From Zea mays (lineage: Eukaryota > Streptophyta > Magnoliopsida > Poales > Poaceae), in assembly GCF_902167145.1 (NCBI RefSeq), contig NC_050097.1:96634595-96698594 (forward strand): DNA of 64,000 nucleotides, read 5' to 3'. Position 1 is the first letter of the stretch. Each line of letters opens with the position of its first letter. A program made the position numbers and the translations under genes. The notes under the pieces were generated by a model. The model ran no database searches, was not told the DNA's origin, and was given only the letters and a program-made list of their open reading frames with translations. Below are positions 42,895 to 55,270 of the stretch, one piece after another.

Positions 42895-44506
42895 TGCCGG
42901 TGTTTCGAACCCGGGGGGTCCCTGGACCGACGAGTAAATTGTCGCCGCGTGCCCCAGCCCAGATGGGTCGGCGCGAGACGGAGCGCGAAGGGGGGAAGAA
43001 GCCGGAGGGAGACCAGCATAAAAGGGGGAACCCGCGGCCTTCATGTTTGTCCCGCGCCCAGGTCGGGTGCGCTTGCAGTAGGGGGTTACAAGCGTCCACG
43101 CGGGAGGGAGCGAGCGGCCTTACGCGAGCGCCGTCCCGTCCTTCCCCGCGCGGCCAACCCTCTGTAAGAGGGCCCTGGACCTTCTTCTAATAGGCGTAAG
43201 GAAAGGATCCAGGTGTACAATGGGGGGTGTAGCAGTGTGCTAACGTGTCTAGCGGAGGAGAGCTAGTGCCCTAAGTACATGCCATCGTGGCAGCCGGAGA
43301 GGTTTTGGCACCCGGTTCGTGTGGTGTCGTGGCCGTTAGAGGAGCGCTGGAGCATGGCGGAAGGACAGCTGTCGGGACTGTCGAGTCCTTGCTGACGTCC
43401 CCTTGCTTTCGTAAGGGGGCTGAGAGCCGCCATCGTCATAGAGCATGCGGGGCGCCATCATTACTTGTTTACAGGAGCGAGCCAGATGGGACGCCGGTCT
43501 TGTTCCCCGTAGCCTGAGTTAGCTTGGGGTAGGGTAATGATGGCGCCTCCTGTGACGTGGTCGGTCCGAGCCCTGGGTTGGGCGAGGTGGAGGCTCCTCC
43601 GAGGTCGAGGTCGAGTCTGTCTTCCAAGGCCGAGGTCGAGTCCGAGCCCCTGGGTTGGGCGAGGCGGAGACCGTCGGCTGAGGCCAGGGCTGAGTCCGAG
43701 CCCTGGGGTCGGGCGAAGCGGAGTTCGTCGTCTTCCGGGGCTGAGCCCGAGTCCGAGCCCTGGGGTCGGGCGAAGCGGAGTTCGTCGTCTTCTGGGGCTG
43801 AGCCCGAGTCCGAGCCCTGGGGTCGGGCGAAGCGGAGTTCGTCGTCTTCCGGGGCTGAGCCCGAGTCCGAGCCCTGGGGTCGGGCGATGCGGAGTTCGTC
43901 GTCTTCCGGGGCTGAGCCCGAGTCCGAGCCCTGGGGTCGGGCGAAGCGGAGTTCATCGTCTTCCGGGGCTGAGCCCGAGTCCGAGCCCTGGGTTGGGCGA
44001 GGCGGAGCTTCCTATGGCGCTCGAGGCCGGACTTGGCTGCTGTCAGCTGCACTCTGCCGAGTGGCGCAGCAGTCAGAGCGGCGCAGGCGGTGCTGTCCTT
44101 TTGTCAGGCCGGTCAGAGGAGCGGCGAAGTGACTGCGGTCACTTCGGCTCTATTGACTGAAGGGCGCGCGTCAGGATAAAGGTGTCAGGCCACCTTTGCA
44201 TTAAATGCTCCTGCGATTCGGTCGGTCGGCGCGGCTATCGGGCTAAGGTTGCTTCTTGGCGAAGACTGGGCCTCGGGCGAGCCGAAGGTGTGTCCGTTGC
44301 TTGAGGGGGCCCTCGGGCGAGACGTGAATCCTCCGGGGTCGGCCGCCCTTGCCCGAGGCTGGGCTCGGGCGAGGCGAGATCGCGTCCCTTGAGTGGACCG
44401 AGCCTTGACTTAATCGCACCCATCAGGCCTTTGCAGCTTTGTGCTGATGGGGGTTACGAGCTGAGATTAGGAGTCTTGGAGGTACCCCTAATTATGGTCC
44501 CCGACA
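42895..44506 (-). repeat. 5' LTR of the 15.1 kb element
   Basis: The LTR is 1612 bp with plus-strand ends TGCCGGTGTTTCG and GGTCCCCGACA. The first bases differ from the other LTR (TGTCGGCG). It holds five 57-bp units (about 43680-43990) against nine in the other LTR. Confidence 0.9.
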
Positions 44507-47229
44507 AATATACGACTACACAATGATTACACTTCTCTAGATTAACCGAATCTAATAAAAACATCAAGAAACAACAAACTATACACATTTAACACGATTA
44601 GCCTAAACACAACTTATCAGTTAATTAATTAAACTCTAAACTTAGTGGTCTAAGAAATTTAAATCTAGAACAAGAATAAAAGCACATCACTTTTTAGATC
44701 ATGCAACTGGATTAAATTACATACCACTCTAAGCTAACATATATAGCCTACCATTATTTTATTAAACAATTACAATTCGTCATTAGCAATACTAATAATA
44801 TTATTGTTTAGACATTTTAAAATACTAAATTTAAACTTCATTCACTAATTTACCATACGTCACATAATTAACATCTCAAATCTACCCAACGCGACTACTC
44901 CAAAATTATGAAAATAATCACATCGCATTCATCAAACTAATTCAATAATTAAGCTAACGGAAATATGAATCGGCTTACCATACTAAATCTGACGCGTTAT
45001 CCGCGAATACGGCAAGGATTCTGGTTCAGCCCTTGCATCGAGTACTTGATAAACATCATGCTGCTAGCTCCGTCTTCACCCGACTCTTGGGATTTCTTGA
45101 TGACGCACGGAACAACGACGACCTTCGATTGAAGTCTTTGACCGAGCACTTAATAAGCGATGCATATGGACCTCGCTTACATTTGCCCAACGTCCGGGAT
45201 TCGGGGTTCGACGATGTCGAGCAGGGAAGAACGGGGTTCGACGGGCTCGATGACGATACGTGAGGGTGACGTATATAGAGCTATAGGTCTGGCGAGCTGA
45301 CGCAAGTGACGGAGACAGCCGTTTATAGCAGCAGTGCGTCGACAGTCTATATGTTTGGGTATTTTATCGAACAGGCGGAATGCGAGACATGACGTCAACG
45401 ACCGAAGGGGTGCATGGTGTCGCAACTGGGGCTATACCGGCGCGGACACATAGGCTTGCGACCAGTGCGAACTCGGTGTTTGCGAGACCGGGCAGGAAGG
45501 GCGCGACGTAGAGGGAGCTCGACTGATATTATTAAAGCCCGAGCACGGGGGCGAGCTCGCGGAAAAACAACGGTTGAGCCATCGGCGAACAGGGAAAGCG
45601 CTGGCAAGCGCTCAACGACACTTACGCAAGGAGGCACAGCGGCATAGCGCAACTGATGGCGAGCATGAGCGTTGGCACAGGGAGCTGGGCGCACGGCTAC
45701 GCGCGCTGGGAAGAGATGGAGCGCTGTGCGCAGGGGAGAAACGCGAGTTGGGCGAGTAGGGAGCCGAGGACGCGCATGGGAGTAGGGGCCTCGACAGAGT
45801 GCGGTGAGCTGAGGGAGCTCCGGCTGGGCTCGCGGCACCAGTGAGCAGAGCACTCGGGCGCGGCGAGGACGCACGCGCAGGGGTCGAGCCAGGCGCGGCA
45901 ACAGGGAGATGGGAGGGCGCGATGCAGGGGAGCTTCAGGGCGCGGTGAGCTGCTCGGCAGGGGAAGGGGCGAGCCAGCAGAGGGAGAGAGGGCGCACAGA
46001 CCAGCGAACCAAGGAGGCAGCCATGGATGAGATCTAGAGCTTGGACGTGGGGAGCTCACATGGTCTGAAACGCCTCCACGGCTACTGCTGGCTCCTGCGA
46101 GGCCTCCGCTAAGAGGATGGCCAGCAGCGCATCTGCCGCGGCCTCCAGCCTGCGCGTACGCCGCCCTGTTCTCACGAACAGAGGAGAGAGTGTGCAGGCC
46201 CCATGCGGTGCAGACTTCAGCGTGGCCAAGGAAGATATAGTGCAGGGGCACGCATCGGCCATGGATGGAGACGACAGGGTGAGCAGAGGGAGCGCGCAGG
46301 AACCCCATGGCTCAGGAGCGAGCAACAAAAAAATCAGGGAGCAGGGACTCGCGGGGAAGATAAGCACGACCACCGGCGGTCAGAATTTTTTTTGTCTTCC
46401 CAGCAGCCGGAGCGGATGAGGACGACCGGGTGTACAAATCAGAGGAGATAAGGACAGCAGCGGCTTCAGGAAAAATATCCCAGGCCAGCGCGAGTAGGGA
46501 AAGTGCGCCCAGGGGAAAATTTTCAGAGAGAGAGCAGTCGGCAAATGAATTTGTGTAACCTTGGCGCAATTAGATAAAGCCGATGGCCAGAAAATCAATA
46601 CAAAGACTAAGCGGTGGTAAATATCATAAAAGGATATTTTATTTAGTAAAAGGAATTTCAGAATATTAGAATTTGAGCCTAGACAAGATGTAAACAAATC
46701 TAATTAAAACGATACATGGGTTAAACATATTATTTACTTGGACTTTGAAATAGGACACCAAATCGGCTAACAATTGTTCTGGTTCCGGTTTATTTAAATA
46801 GTCTGCCCTTAGTAGCGTATTTACCGAATTTATAGAGATTGCTCAAACCGAGCGAAATACTTAAGTGACAATTTTAGTTCGTCTTAATCGATTAATTTTA
46901 AATTGACACTAGGCTCGACACTTTTAGAATTAAATAAATTTTAAACTGTGCGAGCCGAATACGGCATCGCAATCGGAATTCCTCCAGGGACGATGTCAGT
47001 ATCGTCACGGGAGCGAAATGTAGACAGATTAAATCAGACGAGATCCGATTCGATATTTTAGTCGACATTTGATTTGGTTGAACCTAAACGAATTTCGCCG
47101 TTATCCGATAAATTCGAATAACACCGGACTCGGCATTTTTGAACGTCACTAAGGTCCGAGCTTCGTGAAATATTCTGGACAGTCGTCCATATTCGTCGTT
47201 AAGCGCACAGTAACACCTGGGGTGTTACA
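44507..47229 (-). repeat. LTR-type non-coding repeat, minus orientation
   Basis: The segment resumes after AATAT (44507-44511). It is AT-rich to about 45000, then GC- and CpG-rich from about 45000 to 46500. On the minus strand its end at 47229 reads TGTAACACCCCAGGTGTTAC, a typical LTR start with an internal palindrome. The long open frames on both strands in the GC-rich part show no known domain. I interpret it as the LTR and leader of a non-autonomous retroelement related to 12966-15569. Confidence 0.45.
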
Positions 47230-49466
47230 GTCCAAATCCTACCAAACTTTATCCAAGGCTTCTAAATAACATTTAAAGCTTATCCAAAATGTTTAGTGAT
47301 TTTTGGAGTTATTAATCAATTCCTAAAATTCTAGGAATATTGGTTTTGGCTATTTCAAATACTCCATAATTCCTTATTTGAACTAAAAATCATGAAATTA
47401 TTTTTATTAAATACTATAGGAATTTAAGAATATAACAAAATTGGTCTGGTATTTTTAGCATTTTTCTACAATTTTCTATGAATTCTCTAATCCTGGTAGA
47501 AAAAGAAAAAGGAAAAGCATGAACAGTATGGGCTGAAACTGGCCCAATACAACCCATGCCGAGGCGAAAACACGCGCGCCCACGCCCGCGTTGTCAACTT
47601 TGCGCAGAAGACCCAGGCGATTTGAATAACTTGAAAAGGGGTCGCGGCACTATTCCTGTGTTTCACTGATAGCTACAAAAAACCCCCTCGACTTCTATTT
47701 CTTCACAACGTCAAGTCCACGACGTCGCACGGCTGCAGACCGAGCTCCGGCGAGCCTGTACCGGCCGGATAACTCAACTACCAGTGCTCCCGTGCGGTTG
47801 ACACCGAATTTAACCCTTAATAACCATTTCCCCTCGATCAATTGCACGATCTGAGCTCTAAATCACCCTGTCCACGGAGACAGCGCGAACTACGGATGAA
47901 TAGAAGTTTTCCCAGAGATCTAGCACGGTCTAACTTAATTGAATGGGTCGAGGAGCATCAGGAGAACATAAGGGCACTGAAACGTGAGAGCAGAGAGCAT
48001 GAACGGACCTAGAACGAGCTAGCCACGGCGAGGTTACTTCGTGTGGTGTTTCGAACCGATTTGGGGAAAATCAAAAAATTGGGGTTCTCTGGTGAGTAAT
48101 TGGAGGCACGAGTGGGTGGATGGGATGCTTGAATACCTAGTGGAGCCAAGGGTGTGCTCAATTTATAGGATCCATGAGCGGTGGTGATTAATTCGGGGAA
48201 AGACGCGCGGCGGCCGGAGAGAAGGGGGTGCTCTGGCGCAAGAAATTGGTGGCTTTTACCGTGGCGAGCTCACCGGCGATCACCGGATATGCATAACACG
48301 AGCTACTGCGACGTGGTAAGACACCGAGGCACGTGGCGCAAGGTCGCGAGGTGGCTATCACCGGCGAGGATGATTCTGAAGCGTCCGTGAGCTAGGCGGA
48401 CACGGCGGCCGGAGTGAATAGTGGCTCAAGTTCATCCACACGATGATATTTACTACCCCGAGCAACAATCGGTACTTCGTTGAGCGCGAATCGCAACGGC
48501 GACGAGGATCCTGGCGCGGGATCACCGGTGGTGGGATGAACTGAACTGATCTGATCCGAACACTGTACCATCGAAAACCTGATTCAGAGCGCCTAACAGA
48601 CAGAGTTGCAACGCCTAGATCTCGGATTTTCGCGTAAGAACTTGCTAATCTGTCTTTAACAAATTTGTAGCACAATTACCAAGCTACAAATGGATTATAG
48701 CAACTATCCTTGATCGAGCACTAGATCCTACTCCTATTTGGCCCAAAAGTCTGGCCAATGTCACTGGTGACCTAGTTTCAGTCATCAGAGTGACTGACAG
48801 CACACCTTTAAGCCTATTTTTCTCCAAACTTTGTATGTGATCAAAGCTTAGTTACTTAAGCAAAGTTGTTCTCCTATTGTAGCTCTAGACTTTTGATGTG
48901 TTGACCCAAGGCAAATTCTAATATTTTTAGAACTACAGGGCTCCAAAGTCAGCCCTGTTCACTGGTTTTCAGACTTAATCACATGAGAGGTGTAGAGTGG
49001 CTTTTTGCAAATAAGCCCAAACCTCATCTTTTGACTTGGAAATCCTCAAATGTGTGAACCATATGCTTTGGGGTAACCTAATACCTTGGTTTTTGCACTT
49101 GGGTCCAAAAGTGTGCAAAATTTACATATAACCCCCTAGCATTTCAACTTGGGTTTTCGAGGGGTCTTTTAGGGTTTTTGACACTTCTAGGGTTTGGGTG
49201 CCACTTATGTCCATTAAATGTGATATCTTATGATTATTTCTCATGAGTTTTGAAGTTTTCTCTCATTTGGGCTTTATTGACACTCCTAAGCCTAGTTTAG
49301 GGTTAAGTACCCTACCCTAGGGTTTCACCCATGACCAATCACATCAATACAACTTGTTTGAGATTTTTGCCTAGTGAATGCACTCTAAGTGTAAAAAACA
49401 CATGATATGCTAATGCTCATGATGTTATGCTCAAGTTTTAGTGACAGTAACACCAGGGGTGTTACA
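47230..49466. repeat. Degenerate LTR-like repeat, copy 1
   Basis: The first 300 bases (ATTTTTATTAAATACTATAGGAATTT, then AAAATTGGTCT) are homologous to 50580-50680. It ends in GTAACACCAGGGGTGTTACA, the palindromic end also seen at 47229. No gene with known domains is present. Confidence 0.45.
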
Positions 49467-50486
49467 ACAGTGCATCCATGAGGGTGGAATGGGACGCCCT
49501 TAGCTGATTAATTAGATGAACCTTGGGGTATAGTTGGCTTTGTTGGAGGGCCATCAATGGGGGCTAGGGCATAGTGCTCGCTCTGCCAAGGCGGGGGTGC
49601 AGAGGTTCATTCGATTTGGTTTTGTTAGTCACCCACCTTGGGGAGGTGTACTGCGTTTGTATGACTAGCGAAACCTAACGAGTAGCTATGCACCAGGGGA
49701 GTCTTTGTAAAGGCTAGGTAGTGATACCCTGCTAGGCCACCTAGGTAGTAGTCAATGGGGATTAGCTCTCCCCGGGCAGAAAGGGAATCATGACTCGTGG
49801 GTAAAGTGTGCGACCTCTGCAGAGGATTATAAACTTATATATCAGCCGTGCTCACGGTTATGAGCGGCCTTGGGATCCTCTTTGATTAGAGATACAGATG
49901 GTTCGATATACAAAGGTTCTATTTATTATTTTGGTTCGATGATGATAATGATGTTCCTCGATGAGGAAATGATTCACAGGTTGATTATATGATAAAACTT
50001 GGCTTCCACTAATAATAAATACCTGACCAACTAAAAGCAACTGCTTGAGCTTAACTCCACATAAAGCTAGTCCACCTCAGCCAAACGGGACATTTGTTGA
50101 GTACGTTTATGTGTACTCACCCTTGCTTTCACAAAACACCAGGATGCCTTTGGTGCAATCTATGCTCAGGTAAAGAAGAAGGCGTCGAAGCAGATCTCCA
50201 GGAGTTCCAAGACTTTGACAAGTTCGAGGATTAGGCTAGCGACCTCCCCCAGTCAGCTGCCTGTGGTGGGTTAATTTACATTGGCTATGTTTCTATTCTG
50301 TGCACTTTGATTATATTATGTAAATGACTCTAGTCTTTCATATTATTACTTACTCTTTATTATATTTGAAGCATTGTGCTATGATGAGTCATTTATGTAA
50401 TCGCTGTGTACGTGAATTTCTGATCCTGGCACGTACATGGTTCGCATTCGGTTTACCTTCCAAAATTGGGTGTGACAGGAGCTACC
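49467..50486 (+). repeat. Internal non-coding retroelement segment
   Basis: The stretch contains GAGTACGTTTATGTGTACTCACCC (near 50099) and a short open segment (AKKKASKQISRSSKTLTSSRI) before AATTGGGTGTGACA at its end. Such sequence is commonly found in non-autonomous grass LTR elements. No protein domain was recognised. Confidence 0.4.
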
Positions 50487-51879
50487 AAATTAATTCTAAA
50501 ATTCTAAAAGGCTAGGTTTAGGCATCTTTAAATGCCAAATAAATCCAGGTTTGGACTAAAAATCTGGGAACTATTTTTATTAAATACTAAATGATTTTAG
50601 AAGTTTACTAAAATTGGTCTCATATTTTTACCAATTTTCTACTAATTTCTATGGATTTCCAAACTTAATCGAAAAAAGAAAAGGAAAAACTAATAACAAT
50701 ATTGGGCCGAAATCAGCCCACCAGACCTAGGCCTACGCAGAATTCGAGCGCGCCCGCGACCGCGCGGGTGGATTTGCGCAAAGGCCCCTGCCGGTTTAAA
50801 CATTTGAAAGGAAATCCTCGACCGACTTCTATGTGTCAATAACACTTTACCTTCAGCCCCTCCTAACTTCTTTGTCTTTCAAAATCAGGTCCTCGAGTCC
50901 GACCGGCGGCGCGGGTGAACATCCCGCCATGCCACAACGACGGAGAGCTCGAGCGTCCATCAAACACCTGCCAGACCTAATCCTGACCTAAATCGAGTAG
51001 TCTTGGGCATAGATTTAGCTCGTAAACCTCCAGAGCGACCTAACCGCACCCACGACGGGGTTCCGGGTCTGCGGCATCCATCCATACGGTACAAGTACCG
51101 GAGGGTTAAAATTAAGGGCATAGTGAGCACTAGTAGGACATGGACGACGTGATGTTTACACGAACCGACGTCGGACCAACAGAATTTTGGTGGGTTGACA
51201 CCGGGGTAGTTCATGAGCTAGTACGTGGCGTTGAGCTCATGTTCCAACCAAACTATGACAACAATGACCAAACGGCTACCTCGGTGAGCTTCACCAGCCT
51301 ATAAGGATACTAGAACATTGAATCATAGGCGTCAAACCATACCGTATTTGCCTGGCCACGTGAGGTTGAGGCGTCGGTGACGTGGTCACCTGACACGTTG
51401 AGTCACTTGACCAGCGAATTTGGGCGTGTCTAGGGTATAGTTTGGGGAAGGGAAGGCAACAAAACTATGTTGAAGCTACACACCGTGGTTGATGATAGAG
51501 GTAAGGATCTCTCCTTTAGTCCCACTTCTTCCCCCCGGTTATTCTTAAATAGGCAGTGAAAAGATCAAGAGATGGATGGGTGTGACACCCCAGGTGTCTA
51601 TTTCGTGTTATGTCGGGAGATTTATCCTAATCTCGGATGCGCAGTAAAAATTTCTATTTCTCGATCGCATCTATCTCCATTCATCAAGTTACTCATGAAA
51701 GTTTCACCAGGTTCGGAATTATTCGATCTCAAGAACAACCAAATTTGGATCCTATTGAAACTTTTTGTTTCTTGAAGCAAACACAAATTCGAAAGTCAAT
51801 CTCGTCTCGCAACTCCCGTCCAGACTCATTTATTCGGACTCTCGATAGTTGCTATGTTATCCAACCGGTGTCTGAATCC
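50487..51879. repeat. Degenerate LTR-like repeat, copy 2
   Basis: This is homologous at its left to 47330-47560 (AACTATTTTTATTAAATACT; TTGGGCCGAAATCAGCCCA). Near 51580 it reads GGTGTGACACCCCAGGTGTC, again an LTR-type palindromic end. The last 290 bases are unassigned. The next element begins near 51880 without a clear terminus. Confidence 0.4.
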
Positions 51880-51902
51880 GCTTCGGAGATAAGAACACGA
51901 AG

Positions 51903-52326
51903 CTGCAGGAATCTCTGAGGGACCTTCGAAACACATGCTTGGAATTTGGCAGTCGCTGCGTGCAATGGTTAAAAGGAGTCTTCAGCTCGGTTGGGGCTAG
52001 TTCTGAAGATATTGCCCCTTCGGCTAGAGATATATCAGATACCTTCAAGCGCATTGAAAATAAAGTAGATGCACTCGATGAAGTGATAGCTGGGCATGGT
52101 GACTTCTGTGCTCTGCTAGCTTCTCGTGGCACGACTGCTGCATTCTTGAAGGCCGGATGCACGCATGCGAAGACAGTAAACAAACCAACCTTTAGCTTGT
52201 TGTCATCAGACCTGATTAATATTCCTGGTGAGGCCCGAAGTATCGGAAATAGATTCATCACTCAAATTTGGGCTGAAGGCGGATGAGAGTTGGCTGGAGA
52301 AGAAGCTCGGGATCTACATAAATCAG
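51903..52326 (+). pseudogene. Antisense accessory gene, C-terminal fragment
   Basis: The plus strand encodes RCVQWLKGVFSSVGASSED, then DALDEVIAGHGDFCALLASR and FLKAGCTHAKTVN, closely matching exon 2 of the gene at 17799-20865. A TGA at 52284-52286 (GG to GA next to Gly-Gly) interrupts it. The donor GTAAGA at 52327 matches the position of intron 2 in the other copy, so the intron is conserved. Confidence 0.75.
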
Positions 52327-52899
52327 TAAGAAACTTTTACCTGTTGTATGCCTTGATTTTTATCGTCACTTTTACCTTATACCATCGTATGTGTGCAAGA
52401 TGGTGGTGCCGAAGGTTAATAGTCCATAGCACATTCCGAAGGTTGCTGGCCCGAAGCTTCCTTTTATGCCTTCCTGTATAGAGCTTAGGGAATATTTGTA
52501 TTATTTTTGTAAAGAATTGTAATCAAGAGTTGAACTCAATACTGTGTATATTTGTCCATACCTTATAATATAATTTTACCTTTCCATCCATGTACGTATT
52601 GCTTTGTTGTGGATGAAATTCGTGTATCTTTTGAGCCGAAGGAGAAAAACACCTTCCCTTCTTTTCGTACACATCGAAGCATTTCCTTGCATAAAATGCC
52701 TGTATTTATGTTTGAAGCGAAGCTTCTTCGTGTTCAACGAAGCACTTTGTCGCCGAAGCCGGACTATTTTTGTTCGTGCTTTATGTCATGATGATGATGA
52801 TCCTATGAATGTCTAATGAATGTCTGTATGAATGCAATAAATGATGTAATGTAACATGCAAATGTATGACCCAAACGCACACGAAGCCACACCCAGACT

Positions 52900-53310
52900 C
52901 TGCATCCCCTTAGGAATGATTTTGGAGTCTTTAAGCTCTGCATTCCCTTAGGAACGACTTTGGAGCTTCTTCACATTCTATTTCGGTGGCATTTAAGCTC
53001 TGCATCCCCTTAGGAACGACTTTGGAGCTTCTTCACCTTCTATTTCGGTGGCATTTAAGCTCTGCATCCCCTTAGGAACGACTTTGGAGCTTCTTCACCT
53101 TCTATTTCGGTGGTATTTGACTCTGCATTCCCTTAAGAACGACTTTTGAGCTTCGGGACTTACTCTACGCTCCCTTAGGAACAACTTTTTGTAGCTTTGG
53201 AACTTACTCTACGATCCCTTAGGAACGACTTTTTGTAGCTTCGTCATCCTTGGAATGATTTGAGCTTTGCATCCCCTTGGGGATGACTTTTGAGCTTTTC
53301 CCTGTTCTCT
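52900..53310. repeat. 62-bp tandem repeats in the convergent spacer
   Basis: Three near-identical 62-bp units lie at about 52929-53115 (TTTAAGCTCTGCATCCCCTT ... TATTTCGGTGGCA). Shorter diverged units with CCCTTAGGAACGACTTT continue to about 53300. The position corresponds to 21340-21540 in the other copy. Confidence 0.8.
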
Positions 53311-53488
53311 TTTGCACTCGATGGTGCAGGTTCTGATATTACATGTTACATTTTTGGGGAATTTTGGCCTTTGTATTGCATAGGGCTAAATTAGAATAAA
53401 AAATTACAAACTATGGCCCCGTTAAAAACCTTTCTCTCCTCCCGAAAGGAAAAGGGTGCCATAGGAAAAATAGAAAAGGTTACATCAA

Positions 53489-55260
53489 TTACACATAATA
53501 CCATCGAAGCTCATCCGCATTCCAAGATCTGGGTATGTCGTTGCCGTCCATATCCTTCAATCTGTAAGAACCGGGTCTTGACGAAGATACTACCAAAAAG
53601 GACCTTCCCATTTCAGTTGTAGCTTGCCCACTGTATCTGGGTTGGCTACTCTCCGAAGCACTAAAGGACCTGACTTGATATTTTTCAATCAAACTTTCTT
53701 ATCACACCATTTTATTGTTTTGGCCTAATACTTATTTATGTGTTCTATGGCCTAAAGTCTGGTCCCTTCTATAGTGTCTTTTGTCATTTGAGAATCAGCT
53801 TCGTCCTCCGCTGAAGCTGTGGTTCTTATTGATCATGTCTTTGCTTCTTCTGGTGTTATTGCTTCGTCACCGAACAGGAGCTTGAAAGGTGTAAAACTTG
53901 TTGACCTTGAGACAATTGTGTAATGGCTCCACACCACTTTGATCAACTCATTTGGCCACTTTCCTCTAGGCTGATTGAAGATTAACTTTATTATTCCTGT
54001 CATTATAATTCCATTTGCTCTCTCTACTAACCCATTTGATTCTGGATGCCTTACTGATGCAAATTGAATTTTTGTACCAATTCGGTCACAAAAATCTTTG
54101 AACGTTTCAACATCAAATTGAGTTCCATTGTCAATAGCTATTGCCTTCAGCACGCTGAAGCGACAAACAATATTTTGCCAAAAGAATTTCTGTATTGTGG
54201 CCGAAGTTATTGTGGCTAAGGGCTTTGCTTCGATCCACTTAGAGAAATATTCCACTGCTACAACAACATATTTCAAATTTCCTTGTGCTGGTGGAAGTGG
54301 ACCTAACAAATCCAGACCCCACCTTTGCAGTGGCCAAGTTGCCTGTATTAGCTAGGTTAAAGAAGAAGGTTGTTTCTGGTCTCTTGCGCATCTTTGGCAA
54401 TTTTCACATTTTGAACCAAGACTGCTGCATCCGAAGCTGCCTTCGGCCAGTAAAATCCTTCTATGAAAACCTTCCCCAGCAAAGGCCTAGACCCAATACG
54501 AGACCCAAATAATCCTGCATGTATTTCCTTCATCAATTCTTGACCTTCGGCTCTCGACAAGCACTTGAGTAATGGAGATCAGACTCCATATTTATATAAC
54601 TCCCCTTCTATGATTACATATGGTCTTGTTCTTGCTTCCATTCTTTTATTGTAAACTTTGTCATCCGAAAGACAGTTGCCTTGGAGGAAAGATATAATCT
54701 CAGTCCTCCAATCTTCACTATGTACAGGTGATATTGTAAGCACTGCTCTCTCCATAAGTTCGACTGAAGGTGCTTTTATTGTTTCAAAGAATACTTCCGA
54801 AGGCAAAGGGAGCCCCTGTGCCGCTGACTTAGCTAGCAAATCTGCATGCTCATTTTCCCCCTTGGGATATTTTTTACAGAAAATCCCTCAAAAGAAGCTT
54901 CCAATCTTCGGACTGCATCCAAATATTTTTCAAGCTTCGGATCCCTTGCCTTGCTACTTTTGTCCACATGGCCAAAAATAAGTTGGGAATTAGTTTTGAG
55001 GATTGCCCTTCTTATTCACATTGCCTTTAGCTTCTGAAGCCCTAAAAGAAGAGCTTCGTACTCGGCAATGTTATTTGTGCAACTAAAGTCTAACTTTACT
55101 GCATAACATGTCCTGACTTTAGAGGGCACTACTAGAACAGCAGCTGCTCCTGCGCCGAAGGTTCCCCAAGAGCCGTCACAGAATATTGTCCAAGGTTCGG
55201 CATCTTTTGTTGCGTCTTCTCCCTGAGCCCCTAGCGTCCAATCAGCAATGAAATCTGCTA
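53489..55260 (-). pseudogene. Second RNase H and integrase of the truncated copy, decayed
   Basis: Pieces of the minus strand read the RNase H end, then SAAQGLPLPSEVFFETIKAP (54839 on), EIHAGLFGSRIGSRPLLGK, where the second zinc-finger His is Arg, GPLPPAQGNLKYVVVAVEYF, AIDNGTQFD and SNGLVERANGIIMTG, ending WNADELRWYYV at 53489. Stops lie near 54579, 54357 and 53833, and the frame shifts several times. Confidence 0.8.
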
Positions 55261-55270
55261 ACGCCTGAGA

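Larger units (their letters stand above)
29373..44506 (-). mobile_element. Full-length 15.1 kb Tat-lineage gypsy element
   Basis: The element has LTRs at 29373-31211 (1839 bp) and 42895-44506 (1612 bp) and a perfect target duplication AATAT (29368-29372 and 44507-44511). On the minus strand follow the primer binding site, gag, protease, reverse transcriptase, two RNase H regions and integrase. A spliced accessory gene lies on the plus strand next to the 3' LTR. The size difference of the LTRs (227 bp) comes from four extra 57-bp repeat units in the left LTR. At least nine in-frame stops and two frameshifts disable gag and pol. It belongs to the high-copy GC-rich Tat elements of grasses. Confidence 0.93.

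Noticed and set aside
43519..44160. Overlapping ORFs of 177 to 207 codons on both strands
   Set aside because: They are the same LTR tandem array in the second LTR.
45395..46373. ORFs of 168 and 203 codons on the minus strand
   Set aside because: The GC-rich repeat region has no recognisable domain, and the opposite strand is equally open.
52900..53310. CRISPR-like array
   Set aside because: The units are head-to-tail tandem copies without unique spacers, in a plant retroelement.
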